From JACVRW01 sp963751105 (GTDB lineage Bacteria; Actinomycetota; Thermoleophilia; Solirubrobacterales; Thermoleophilaceae), in assembly GCA_963751105.1 (NCBI GenBank), contig CAVVTG010000002.1, positions 372,001-436,000 on the forward strand: DNA of 64,000 bases, given 5' to 3'. The translations under genes and the position numbers were made by a program. Every line of letters begins with the position of its first letter. The first letter of the stretch is position 1. Under the pieces are notes generated by a model. The model had not been told where the DNA came from, ran no database searches, and saw nothing but the letters and a program-made list of their open reading frames with translations. This document shows, one piece after another, positions 8,351 through 16,178 of the stretch.

Positions 8351-9061
8351 TTGCAGAGCACACTGGGCGAGTTCCAGGAGACCAAGTCGGAGCAGCCGTT
8401 CGCGCTGCAGAACTCGAAGCTGCTGAAGGTGCATCTCGACCAGGTCACGATCCAGGCCAAGGCCGGCTCGATGGTGGCCTACCAGGGCCAGGTTGCCTTC
8501 GAGCACGCGGGCTCCGGAGGCATGAGCCGGATGCTCAAGAAGGCGGTCTCCGGCGAGGGCACCACCCTGATGAAGATGTCCGGGGCCGGCGAGGTCTTCC
8601 TGGCCGACACCGCGCAGGAGATACACCTGCTCTACCTCGAGAACGACGCCATCACCGTCAACGGGCAGAACCTGCTGGCCTTCGACGCCGGCATCGACTG
8701 GGACATCAAGAAGGTGGAGGGCGCCAGCGGCTTCGTGGCCGGCGGCCTGTTCAACACCGCGCTGCAGGGCAGCGGCTGGGTGGCCATCGTCTCCGACGGG
8801 CCGCCCGTGCTGCTCAACACGGGTGAGGCGCCAACCTTCGCCGACCCCCAGGCCGCGATCACCTGGGCCTCGAGCGTGCAAACGAGCATCAAGACCGACA
8901 TCAAGATGAAGAACTTCATCGGGCGCGGCTCGGGTGAGTCGATCCAGATGGCCTTTGCCGGCGGCGGCTGGGTGCTCGTTCAGCCGAGCGAGGGCCGCCC
9001 GACGGTGGCCGGCGGTGGGGGCGGGAGCGCCGGGGGCCTGCTCTCGAATCTGGGCGGCTGA
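8351..9061 (+). CDS. AIM24-family protein
   Basis: 236 residues from TTG 8351, supported by a strong AAGGAGAG ribosome-binding site about 7 bases upstream. The beta-rich AIM24 fold is indicated by QNSKLLKVHLDQVTIQAKAGSMVAYQG at the N-terminus, the GGMSRMLKKAVSGEG stretch, GAGEVFLAD, and the glycine-rich GSGESIQMAFAGGGWVLVQPSE near the C-terminus. In bacteria these proteins form homo-oligomers of unclear role. It follows pilT in the same orientation with a 48-base gap and may be co-expressed. Confidence 0.88.
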   Translation: MQSTLGEFQETKSEQPFALQNSKLLKVHLDQVTIQAKAGSMVAYQGQVAFEHAGSGGMSRMLKKAVSGEGTTLMKMSGAGEVFLADTAQEIHLLYLENDAITVNGQNLLAFDAGIDWDIKKVEGASGFVAGGLFNTALQGSGWVAIVSDGPPVLLNTGEAPTFADPQAAITWASSVQTSIKTDIKMKNFIGRGSGESIQMAFAGGGWVLVQPSEGRPTVAGGGGGSAGGLLSNLGG

Positions 9062-9087
9062 GCGCGCCCCGCGCGCGTCCGCCCATT

Positions 9088-9104
9088 ACTTCAGTTCGTG
9101 AAGT
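9088..9104. promoter_or_regulatory. Palindromic operator upstream of HxlR gene
   Basis: ACTTCA-GTTCG-TGAAGT is a perfect 6-bp inverted repeat with a 5-base spacer, 20 bases before the HxlR start at 9125. HxlR-type regulators commonly bind such short palindromes and autoregulate. A TATCCT element (9112-9117) lies between it and the start codon. Confidence 0.55.
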
Positions 9105-9124
9105 CTTGCGCTATCCTGGCGCGT

Positions 9125-9487
9125 ATGGGCGATCCCAGCTGCCCCGTGTGTGCCACCGCCGACATCATCTGCGGCAAGTGGACCATCCTCGTCATCCGTG
9201 ACCTCGCCGAGGGGCGCAGCCGCTTCTGCGAGCTCGAGCGCTCACTGGCCGGCATCAGCCCGCGCACGCTGTCGCTGCGTCTGCGCGGGCTCGAGGAGCA
9301 GGGCATCGTCGAGCGCCACACCTTCCCGGAGGTGCCCCCGCGCGTGGAGTACTCGCTCACGGCAAAGGGCGAGGCCCTCGTGCCGCTGATCGACGACATG
9401 CGCCGCTATGGGCGCGAGTGGCTCGGCGTCGAGGACGGCGCCTGCGTGGACAGGAGCGCCGAGGGGCGCACCGTCGTGGCCGCGTAG
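9125..9487 (+). CDS. HxlR-family winged-helix regulator
   Basis: 120 residues. ATG 9125 is chosen over GTG 9098 because the earlier start lies inside the palindrome; TATCCT 7 bases upstream and no Shine-Dalgarno suggest a leaderless transcript. The N-terminus has CPVCATADIICGKWTILVIRDL, with three cysteines where redox-sensing HxlR/HypR proteins have theirs, then SPRTLSLRLRGLEEQGIVERH (recognition helix and wing start) and VEYSLTAKGEAL. It probably represses itself and a neighbour in response to thiol-reactive or oxidative stress. Its 3' end overlaps the convergent oxidoreductase gene by 82 bases. Confidence 0.88.
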   Translation: MGDPSCPVCATADIICGKWTILVIRDLAEGRSRFCELERSLAGISPRTLSLRLRGLEEQGIVERHTFPEVPPRVEYSLTAKGEALVPLIDDMRRYGREWLGVEDGACVDRSAEGRTVVAA

Positions 9488-10587
9488 TCCGGGCTGGTTC
9501 CTGTGGCAAAGCGCGGGTGGGCCTGGTCGAGGTACCAGCTGAAGGCCCGGTCCACGACCCGCTGGTGTCCCACGGCACGCAGGAGCACGGTCAGCGCTCG
9601 CGGCGGCAGCCGCGGAATCAGCCACTGCAGACGCAGCGCCAGGCCGAAGGCCCGGCTGTGCGACGCGCTGAACGCGGCGTAGCGACGCAGCGCCTCTTCG
9701 CGGCTGCGCTCGCCGTCGAGCACCGCCCTCAGCTCGCGCCCGCAGGCGATCCCGAAGTAGAACGCCGTGCGGATGCCCTCGCCCGACAGGGGAAAGCAGT
9801 GGCCGGCCGAGTCGCCGGCGAAGAAGATCTCCCCCTCGGCGGCACGCCGCAGCCGGTGGGGGAACCAGTTGCCCTGGTAGCGGACCGGCTCCCGGTGCAG
9901 GCGGCCGGCCAGGTCGACCGTCGGCTCCCGCACGTGGTCGCGCGGCTCATAGGAGCCGACCCCAACGCGCTGCTCGCTGGCCGCCGGGACGCTCCAGCCG
10001 TAGCCGTGGCGCACCAGCGAGCGGTCGATCCACACGTCCAGATCGGCGCCACTGCCGTCGGGATGCACCTCGAGCCCGCGTGACAGCGGCGCCTCGGGCG
10101 GCTGGTTGCGGGTGCCCGCGAGCACCCTGCGCCAGCCGAGCGCGTCCACCACGAGCGGCGCGCTGAGGGCGCCCCGGTCGGTGAGAACGCCGCCCTCGGC
10201 TCGCCCGCGGACGGTGGCGATCTCGAAGCGGGCGTCGGTCTGGTCGCGCAGCAGGCGGCAGAGCTCTCGATAGTCGAAGGCGGCCCAGCTCCAGGGCAGC
10301 CGGTAGCGAACCGAGCCGTGCGGGGTGTGAAAGCTCATGTGCGGGATCTCCTGGCGGATCGCTCCCTCCACACCCATGGCCTCGAGCCAGGGCCGCGGCG
10401 CCGCGCACGCCGAGGTGGCGCGCTCGCCGACCTCGTAGCGGTCCACGAGCAGTACGTCCGCCCCGCTGCCGGCCAGCTCACGTGCGACCGACAGGCCGGC
10501 GAAGCTCGCGCCGCAGACCACTACGTCGGCACGCGTGCCGTCGAGCGAGGTGCGTTCGTCACCTCGGAGAGTGGCTCGCCGGGTCAT
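9406..10587 (-). CDS. FAD-dependent oxidoreductase, geranylgeranyl-reductase-like
   Basis: 393 residues from ATG 10587, which overlaps the upstream synthase stop as ATGA. The N-terminus has a Rossmann dinucleotide fold, ADVVVCGASFAGLSVAREL, ending in LLVDR. The second FAD motif is FFAGDSAGHCFPLSGEGIRTAFYFG. This arrangement is typical of geranylgeranyl reductases and related isoprenoid oxidoreductases. Coupling to a phytoene/squalene synthase supports a role in isoprenoid reduction or saturation. The sequence reads through the last 82 bases of the HxlR gene on the other strand, so its C-terminal 27 residues share DNA with that gene. Confidence 0.85.
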   Translation of the reverse strand: MTRRATLRGDERTSLDGTRADVVVCGASFAGLSVARELAGSGADVLLVDRYEVGERATSACAAPRPWLEAMGVEGAIRQEIPHMSFHTPHGSVRYRLPWSWAAFDYRELCRLLRDQTDARFEIATVRGRAEGGVLTDRGALSAPLVVDALGWRRVLAGTRNQPPEAPLSRGLEVHPDGSGADLDVWIDRSLVRHGYGWSVPAASEQRVGVGSYEPRDHVREPTVDLAGRLHREPVRYQGNWFPHRLRRAAEGEIFFAGDSAGHCFPLSGEGIRTAFYFGIACGRELRAVLDGERSREEALRRYAAFSASHSRAFGLALRLQWLIPRLPPRALTVLLRAVGHQRVVDRAFSWYLDQAHPRFATGTSPDYAATTVRPSALLSTQAPSSTPSHSRP

Positions 10588-11456
10588 GCGCCGGTGCGCA
10601 GTCCGGTGGCCACGGCGCCGGCGAGCTCCCAGGGGGGAAGGTTGGCCCGGTGTCGCAGGACGTCGAAGCCGAGGCGCTCGGTGCGGTCGAGCACGCCCTC
10701 GTAGACGGCGCGTGCCAACCGTATGCCCCGGCCCACGCCCGGTGAGACGACCTGCGTGGCGGCGGCGCCCTCCCGAAACAGGTCCCGGGCACGTTCGACC
10801 TGGAGCGCGAGCAGGCGGCGAAAGCCAGGCGTGGGCTCGCGGCCGGCGATGTCGTCCATGGAGACCCCGAAGCGCTCGAGGTCCTCGGCGGGCATGTACA
10901 CGCGGTCGAGCTCCCAGTCCTCGCGCACGTCGCGCACGAAGTTGGTCAGCTGAAAGGCGAGCGCGAGCCGCTCGAACGGCTCCCGACCGCCGTTGGAGGC
11001 GCCGAGCAGCGCTCCGAGGATGCTCCCGACCGAGCCCGCGCTGCCGCGCATGTAGAGCTCGAGCTCGGACCAGGTCTGCACCCGCACGGGAGCGCAGTCC
11101 ACCCGCATCGAGTCGAAGTACAGATCGAGCTCGTCGAGCGGGAGCTCGTGGCGCCGGCCGGCGTCGGCCAGGGCGGCCACCACGGGATGACCGGGCGCTC
11201 CGCCTGCCCGGGCCCGGCGCAGCCGCTCCTCCCACAGCCCGACCTCGCTGCGGCGCATGGCGGCCGCCGTGCCGGTGCCGGGCACGTCGACCACGTCGTC
11301 CACCTCGCGCACGAACGCGTACAGGGCGTGCACCGCCGGGCGAACGTCGGGTGGCAGCCTGCGGGTGGCCCAGTAGTACGTGGGGTCGCGCCGGCGTTGC
11401 AGCTTGCGACAGCAGTCGTAGCACTCGCGCAGAGCGGGATCGATCCGGTCGGGCAT
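10584..11456 (-). CDS. crtB: Phytoene/squalene synthase family protein
   Basis: 290 residues from ATG 11456; farther upstream codons lack family similarity. It should condense two prenyl diphosphates head-to-head (GGPP to phytoene or FPP to presqualene diphosphate). Visible motifs are YYWATRRLPPDVRPAVHALYAF, the first aspartate motif DDVVD, and the second signature NFVRDVREDWELDRVYMP with its second aspartate cluster. The coupled FAD reductase forms a two-gene isoprenoid operon. No desaturase or prenyl-diphosphate synthase is next to it, so phytoene versus squalene product is not settled. Confidence 0.88.
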   Translation of the reverse strand: MPDRIDPALRECYDCCRKLQRRRDPTYYWATRRLPPDVRPAVHALYAFVREVDDVVDVPGTGTAAAMRRSEVGLWEERLRRARAGGAPGHPVVAALADAGRRHELPLDELDLYFDSMRVDCAPVRVQTWSELELYMRGSAGSVGSILGALLGASNGGREPFERLALAFQLTNFVRDVREDWELDRVYMPAEDLERFGVSMDDIAGREPTPGFRRLLALQVERARDLFREGAAATQVVSPGVGRGIRLARAVYEGVLDRTERLGFDVLRHRANLPPWELAGAVATGLRTGA

Positions 11457-11535
11457 ACCTGTACTACGCATCACGGGCACGAACCGACAACCTACCCGGG
11501 GCAGGATCCCGGACGCCAGGGGCGAATCCGCGGCT

Positions 11536-13107
11536 ATGCGCAACCCTGCCCTCCACGCCGCGCTGCGGGACTTCGCGCTGGAGGCCGCCGCGCTTCTCAC
11601 CGACGACATCAAGGCGGGCTCCGAGCTCGAGTTCGACGTAGTGGACGAAGGTGACCGCCGTGGCGCGGTCCTCTACCGCTACCAGCCCCGCATCGGAGCG
11701 TTCATCTCCGAGCGCTGGCCCCGCCTGCGCGAGCTACAGGCGTGCGCCCCCGCCTGCCGGGAGCTCGGGGATGGCGCCGCCACCTGGCTGAGGGTCAACG
11801 GACTGCGCGGCGAGCAGGCCGAGCCGGCGCTCCGGGCGATGCTCGAGCGCCTGTATGAGGACGCCACCAGCTTCGGATTCCCCGAGGAGCGCTTCGAGCG
11901 CGTCTACCTCGAGGTGGAGGGCACGCTGTACCGGGACGCCGTGCGCGACCGAGTGGTGGCCTCGCTGGACGGCGCGTGGATGGACGCCGAGCGACTGGAT
12001 CTGGGCGGCGGGCTGTCGCTCGTGCGCGGGGACCATGCCGACGCTCCGGCGGAGGCGGTCTATCCCGAGGGCGGCGACGGCGCTCCCGCGCTTCTCTGCG
12101 TGCTCGACCGCGACACGTCCGCGCACGAGCGCCTCGGCGCGGTGGAGGCGCACGAGCGGTTCGCCCGCCTGGTGACCGCCCTCCGGCTCTGGAGCCCGGG
12201 CGCCGTGAGCCTCGGAACACCTGGATGGCGTCGCAGCGACGGCGGGCGCTGGGCGGCTCTCCCGATGGGAGCCAGCGGACGTGGACGCGGCTCCGGCTGG
12301 ATGCTTCCCGAGGGCCACGAGCGTGCCCTGCGCGAGTTCGTGGCCGCGCTCGACCTGTCCTCGGCGCCCGCGACGATCGCGTGGGCGCTCGAGCGCTTCG
12401 AGATGGGCTGCGATCGGCCTCGCGACTCCGAGGCGCTCTCGGACCACCTGCTCGCCCTACGCGCGCTGCTCGACGCCAGCAGCGACGCCGGCGAGGCCGG
12501 CCTCGCCCGGCGGGCCGCGGCCCTGTGTGCCGAGGAGGCCCAGCGCCGCCCCGTGCAGAGACGCATCGAGGCTGCAGTGTCGCTCGAGCGGATCGTCATG
12601 GGCGGTGGGGGACCCGTCCCGGAGGACTCTCCGAGCGAGCTCGTCGCCGAGCTGGAGGGTCACGTGCGCGCGCTGCTGCGCGACGTCCTGTGCGGCTACC
12701 TCGACGCCGACCTCAAGAGCGTGGCCGACGACATCCTGGTCGAGCTGGAACCTCCGGCACCGCCGCCCGACCCGGTGGGTGAGATCCGGGCGCGCGACCT
12801 GCGCGAGGAGCGCGCGGCCGCGGCGCCGGCGCCGCTGCTCGAGGAGGAGCTGGACTACGGCGAGGGGCCGGAGGACACCGTGCTCTACGAGACGGAGCCC
12901 TTCCTCGACTACGAGCCCGTGGTGGACGCGGTGGACGCGGTCGACGCGGAGGACGACTACGACACCTCGGAGCTCGAGCCGATCGCCGTGGCCACCGAGC
13001 CCGAGCTCGAACTCGAGCCGCCGCCCGAGCAACCCGAGCTGGACGGGGTCACGGCGTCAGACGACTGGGCGCCGGACGAGCCCGAGGATTACTCGGCTCC
13101 GGTCTGA
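11536..13107 (+). CDS. Large hypothetical protein with acidic tail
   Basis: 523 residues, divergent from crtB with a 79-base gap. I recognise no named domain. The first 400 residues look globular and alpha-rich, with many Arg/Glu pairs; residues from about 405 on are highly acidic and proline-rich, with a VDAVDAVDA repeat and many ELE/EPE runs, and are probably disordered. No signal peptide or transmembrane segment is seen. The start ATG 11536 has no clear ribosome-binding site. Codon use resembles the neighbours. It may be a lineage-specific regulatory or scaffold protein. Confidence 0.7.
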   Translation: MRNPALHAALRDFALEAAALLTDDIKAGSELEFDVVDEGDRRGAVLYRYQPRIGAFISERWPRLRELQACAPACRELGDGAATWLRVNGLRGEQAEPALRAMLERLYEDATSFGFPEERFERVYLEVEGTLYRDAVRDRVVASLDGAWMDAERLDLGGGLSLVRGDHADAPAEAVYPEGGDGAPALLCVLDRDTSAHERLGAVEAHERFARLVTALRLWSPGAVSLGTPGWRRSDGGRWAALPMGASGRGRGSGWMLPEGHERALREFVAALDLSSAPATIAWALERFEMGCDRPRDSEALSDHLLALRALLDASSDAGEAGLARRAAALCAEEAQRRPVQRRIEAAVSLERIVMGGGGPVPEDSPSELVAELEGHVRALLRDVLCGYLDADLKSVADDILVELEPPAPPPDPVGEIRARDLREERAAAAPAPLLEEELDYGEGPEDTVLYETEPFLDYEPVVDAVDAVDAEDDYDTSELEPIAVATEPELELEPPPEQPELDGVTASDDWAPDEPEDYSAPV

Positions 13108-13593
13108 TCAGACGCCCGCAGCCTGACGCTCACCCAGCCGCTGTTCGGCGTACTCGCGCCCCCGGTCGGCATCGCCGAACACGAACCCCGCGATGTCCGC
13201 CAGGCGGGCGATCCGGCCGGCGCCGCCCCACGTGCCGTCGGGAATCTCGGCGGCGAAGACCCAGACCCGCATCGGGTCGCGCTCGAACCGGCCCTCCTCG
13301 GCGTCGAGCACGGCCTCGGTGACCTCCGCGACCATCGCGCCGCGCCGCTCGTCGTCGAACTGACCCTCGGGCACGGACGCGACGATTCGGTAGTGCGGCT
13401 CGCTCGCCGCCTCGCCCGCCACGAACAGCTCGGCCGGGCGGTGCAGCCAGACCTTGGCCAGCGCGCGAGCGGCAGGGTTGGTCGGGTCCGCTCCTTCGTT
13501 CCGCAGCAGGACATCGGTCAGCTGGGCCAGCAGCGCCCGCTCGGCGTCGCGGGTCAGGGCACCTTCGGGGATGTGCGCGTCCAGCATCGGCAT
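13108..13593 (-). CDS. Tautomerase-superfamily protein
   Basis: 161 residues from ATG 13593, chosen because it is preceded by AGAAGGAGCC and leaves Pro as residue 2, the catalytic N-terminal proline of this superfamily after Met removal. The protein is a fused two-domain tautomerase: PMLDAHIPEGALTRDAERALL starts the first beta-alpha-beta unit and EGQFDDERRGAMVAEVTEAVL the second. Members include 4-oxalocrotonate tautomerase and malonate semialdehyde decarboxylase. The HxlR gene runs divergently from it, making it the likely target of that regulator. Confidence 0.85.
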   Translation of the reverse strand: MPMLDAHIPEGALTRDAERALLAQLTDVLLRNEGADPTNPAARALAKVWLHRPAELFVAGEAASEPHYRIVASVPEGQFDDERRGAMVAEVTEAVLDAEEGRFERDPMRVWVFAAEIPDGTWGGAGRIARLADIAGFVFGDADRGREYAEQRLGERQAAGV

Positions 13594-13623
13594 GAGGTCG
13601 GCTCCTTCTGAGTTGGGGATCAC

Positions 13624-13652
13624 AACCTAGGAGGTCTGGGTAGCCTTGTCAA
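13624..13652 (-). promoter_or_regulatory. Promoter of the tautomerase gene
   Basis: On the minus strand TTGACA (13652-13647, a perfect -35 consensus) is followed 17 bases later by TAGGTT (13629-13624). The predicted start of transcription gives a leader of about 24 bases that contains the good ribosome-binding site of the tautomerase gene. Confidence 0.6.
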
Positions 13653-13654
13653 AC

Positions 13655-13667
13655 TCAGGTATCCTGA
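13655..13667. promoter_or_regulatory. Palindromic operator between tautomerase and HxlR genes
   Basis: TCAGG-TAT-CCTGA is a perfect 5-bp inverted repeat. It abuts the tautomerase -35 box and overlaps a TATCCT element (13660-13665) that lies 6 bases before the HxlR start codon. A bound repressor could block both directions at once. Confidence 0.5.
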
Positions 13668-13671
13668 CGCC

Positions 13672-14145
13672 GTGACCGTCGATCGCTCGCTCTACAACGC
13701 GGACAACTGCCCGATCAAGGGAACGCTTGACGTCGTGGGGGAGAAGTGGACGCTCCTGGTGCTGCGCGAGGCCTTCTACGGCGCAAGGCGCTTCGAGCAG
13801 TTCCACGACCGGGTCGGCTGTGCTCGGAACCTCCTGAGTGAGCGGCTCGCAACGCTCGTCGAACACGAGATCCTCGTCCGTGAGCCCTATCGCGAGCCCG
13901 GGCAGAGGCAGCGCCACGAGTACCGGCTGACCGACAAGGGACTGGAGCTGTTCACCGTCCTCGTGGCCCTGATGCGGTGGGGCGACAGGTGGACGGCCGG
14001 ACCCGACGGGCCTCCGGTGGAGCTGCAGCATCGCGGCTGCGGCGAGCCGCTCGAGGCGATTGTGCGCTGCAACGCCGGCCACCAGCCACTCGGTGCCCGG
14101 GACTCGCTGCCCGCGCCCGGGCCGGGCGCACGGCTCGCGGCGTAA
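13672..14145 (+). CDS. HxlR-family winged-helix regulator
   Basis: 157 residues from GTG 13672. The winged helix is clear: NCPIKGTLDVVGEKWTLLVLREAFYGARRFEQF, then NLLSERLATLVEHEILVREPY and HEYRLTDKGLELF. One cysteine sits just before the first helix. The C-terminal 40 residues add a cysteine-containing segment (HRGCGEPLEAIVRCNAG) resembling the zinc-ribbon-like end seen in some HxlR proteins. It is divergent from the tautomerase gene across a shared operator and probably regulates it. TATCCT 6 bases before the GTG and no Shine-Dalgarno suggest leaderless expression. Confidence 0.9.
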   Translation: MTVDRSLYNADNCPIKGTLDVVGEKWTLLVLREAFYGARRFEQFHDRVGCARNLLSERLATLVEHEILVREPYREPGQRQRHEYRLTDKGLELFTVLVALMRWGDRWTAGPDGPPVELQHRGCGEPLEAIVRCNAGHQPLGARDSLPAPGPGARLAA

Positions 14146-14158
14146 CGGCCGCCCCTCT

Positions 14159-15223
14159 TCAGCCGAACAGGTACTCGTCCACCAGCTCCAGGCCGGCGAG
14201 GTCGTGCACGTCCTCGTCGAGCTGCGGTATCTCGATCATCGGGCTGCGGCGCAGGCGCTTGCGGAGGCGGTCGAGGTTGGCCCGGTCGCGGGCGGCCAGG
14301 CGGCGTTCGTCCTCCCAGGTGGCCAGCACCTTGGCTGCCAGCGGCTCGCCCACGAGCTCCTCGACCTCGTCGGACACGTCGCCAGCCGGCAGCTCGCGGC
14401 GCACCCGGTTGGCCACGATCCCCGCGAAGGGAAGGCCGGCGTCGAGCAGCCGGTGGTGGAAGAACGCGGCGTCGTCGATCGCGTCCGTGCTGGGCGAGGT
14501 GACGAGGACGAAGGCGGTCCGGCTGTCGGCCAGCAGCCGGTTGACGCCCTCGGAGCGCTCGCGGAAGCCCGCGGCCATGTCGCCGAAGCTCTGGAAGAAG
14601 AGCGACAGGTCCTCGAGGAGGTCGATCCCGGTGGCCCGTTTCATCACCGAGAACAGCATCCCCGTGCCACGCCCGAACACCTTGAGGCCGAGAAACCCCG
14701 GAGCCGTGAAGAACTGGAGCGAGCGTGAGTCGATGAAGGCGGCCAGCTTCTTGGGCGCGTCGATGAAATCGAGCGCGTTGCGGGTGGGGGGCGTGTCGAG
14801 TACGAGCAGGTCGTAGCGCCCCTGCTGGTGCAGCTCGTGGAGCTTCTCCATCGCCATGTACTCCTGCGACCCGGCCACGGCGTTCGAGAGCTCCTGGTAG
14901 ATCCGGTTCGAGAGGACGGCGTCCCGGGTCTTCGCGTCGGGCGCGTGCCATTCGATCAGATCGTCGAAGGTCCGCTTGGCGTCCAGCATCATCGCCCACA
15001 GCTCGCCGTCGACGTCGGCCTCCACGCGACGTTCCTCGTTCCCGAGCTCGGCCAGTCCGAGCGAGCTGGCCAGTCGCTTCGCGGGGTCGATGGTCAGGAC
15101 CGCCACCTTCTTGCCGCGGGCGGCCATCCCCAGGGCGATGGCGGCCGAGGTGGTGGTCTTGCCCACCCCGCCCGAGCCCGCGCAGATGCAGATGCTCTTG
15201 CGCTCGAGCCAGGTCTCGATCAC
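14159..15223 (-). CDS. ArsA-family anion-transporting-type ATPase (first of pair)
   Basis: 354 residues from GTG 15223, overlapping the upstream ATPase stop as GTGA. Deviant Walker A GSGGVGKTTTSAAIA near residue 15, switch region VLTIDPAKRLASSLG, and LLVLDTPPTRNALDF as the Walker B/switch II. ArsA/Get3-like ATPases in actinobacteria without ArsB usually do not transport arsenite; roles in membrane-protein targeting or partner activation are proposed. The two coupled single-domain copies probably form a heterodimer, the equivalent of the fused ArsA halves. Confidence 0.88.
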   Translation of the reverse strand: MIETWLERKSICICAGSGGVGKTTTSAAIALGMAARGKKVAVLTIDPAKRLASSLGLAELGNEERRVEADVDGELWAMMLDAKRTFDDLIEWHAPDAKTRDAVLSNRIYQELSNAVAGSQEYMAMEKLHELHQQGRYDLLVLDTPPTRNALDFIDAPKKLAAFIDSRSLQFFTAPGFLGLKVFGRGTGMLFSVMKRATGIDLLEDLSLFFQSFGDMAAGFRERSEGVNRLLADSRTAFVLVTSPSTDAIDDAAFFHHRLLDAGLPFAGIVANRVRRELPAGDVSDEVEELVGEPLAAKVLATWEDERRLAARDRANLDRLRKRLRRSPMIEIPQLDEDVHDLAGLELVDEYLFG

Positions 15224-16143
15224 AGCGACTCCTCGAGCAGCAGCGACAGCTCGCGCAGCTCGGCGCGGCCGAGGGAGGGATTGAACAGGAAGGGCAGGGT
15301 GCTGACGGTGGCGCCCGCCTCCTTTCGGAGCCGGGTCAGCTGCTCGCGCTGGCCGGTGGCGCGCCGGTGCTCGCGCAGCGCGGTGGCGAGCGCAGCCCGG
15401 GCGGCGTCGCCGCCGCGCCCGTCGATGCTCTGGAGCGCCTTGACGTCGGTCGGCTCGTAACGCTCCGGGTAGAGCCCGTTGACCACGATGGCGTCGAGCG
15501 CCATGTCGTCCTCGGCCAGCCGGTCCTCGAGCTCCAGCGTCTCCGCCACCGGCATCTCCTCCGGCAGCGCCGCCGAGACGATCCCGGTGCTGCGGGGATC
15601 GCGGGTGAACTCGTCGATGCGCCCGGCCTGGCGCCCGATCGGTCCCGCTCGGGCTATGCGTGCGTAGGTGCCGGGCGCCCGCAACAGGGCGAGCCCGTGG
15701 CCGGTGGCGGGCGCGTCGACGATCGCGAGGTCGAACACCGAACCGCCGGTCCGGCGCTCGAGCTGCGCCAGGTCCCAGATCTTGCCCATGGTCACCAGCT
15801 CGCTCACGCCGGGCGCGGCCGCGGTGAGCAGCTGGAAGATTCGGCTGCCGCCCAGCAGGCCGGCGAGCGTGCCCGACCGCAGCTGATGGCGCAGCCATTC
15901 CTCCATGGCCAGCTTGGGATCGATCGAGAGGCCGAACAGGTTCTCGTCGAGCTGGACCTCCCTGTGGCCGCGCGCTCCTCGTCCGAACAGCGCCAGCAGG
16001 CGCTGCTGCTCGGCCACCTCGACCACCACGGTGCGTCGCCCGCGGCGCGCGGCGGCCATCCCGAGCGCAGCGGCGATCGTGGTCTTTCCGGTGCCGCCCT
16101 TGCCCATGACGAGGAGCAGCCGTCTGTCGAGAACCGTTGTCAT
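15220..16143 (-). CDS. ArsA-family anion-transporting-type ATPase (second of pair)
   Basis: 307 residues, first gene of the leftward pair. Deviant Walker A MGKGGTGKTTIAAALG (13-28), TVVVEVAEQQRLLALFG as switch I and FDLAIVDAPATGHGLALLRAPGTY as the switch II region. The TGHGL motif is characteristic of this subfamily. It lacks the metal-binding cysteines of arsenite-pump ArsA. It is divergent from the SIS-domain gene with a 35-base gap. A heterodimer with the coupled partner is the likely unit. Confidence 0.87.
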   Translation of the reverse strand: MTTVLDRRLLLVMGKGGTGKTTIAAALGMAAARRGRRTVVVEVAEQQRLLALFGRGARGHREVQLDENLFGLSIDPKLAMEEWLRHQLRSGTLAGLLGGSRIFQLLTAAAPGVSELVTMGKIWDLAQLERRTGGSVFDLAIVDAPATGHGLALLRAPGTYARIARAGPIGRQAGRIDEFTRDPRSTGIVSAALPEEMPVAETLELEDRLAEDDMALDAIVVNGLYPERYEPTDVKALQSIDGRGGDAARAALATALREHRRATGQREQLTRLRKEAGATVSTLPFLFNPSLGRAELRELSLLLEESL

Positions 16144-16178
16144 GCCCGGACCAGTGGTCTCACGCTAGCTTGGCACCC

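Noticed and set aside
9406..11456. Full carotenoid or hopanoid gene cluster
   Set aside because: Only a phytoene/squalene-synthase-type enzyme and one FAD reductase are present; desaturases, cyclases or HpnC/E partners are missing.
12926..12960. Short tandem repeat encoding VDAVDAVDA in the acidic protein
   Set aside because: A three-unit coding repeat in a low-complexity tail, not a DNA repeat element.
14159..16143. Arsenic-resistance operon
   Set aside because: ArsA-like ATPases but no arsB, arsC, arsR or arsD and no metal-binding cysteines.
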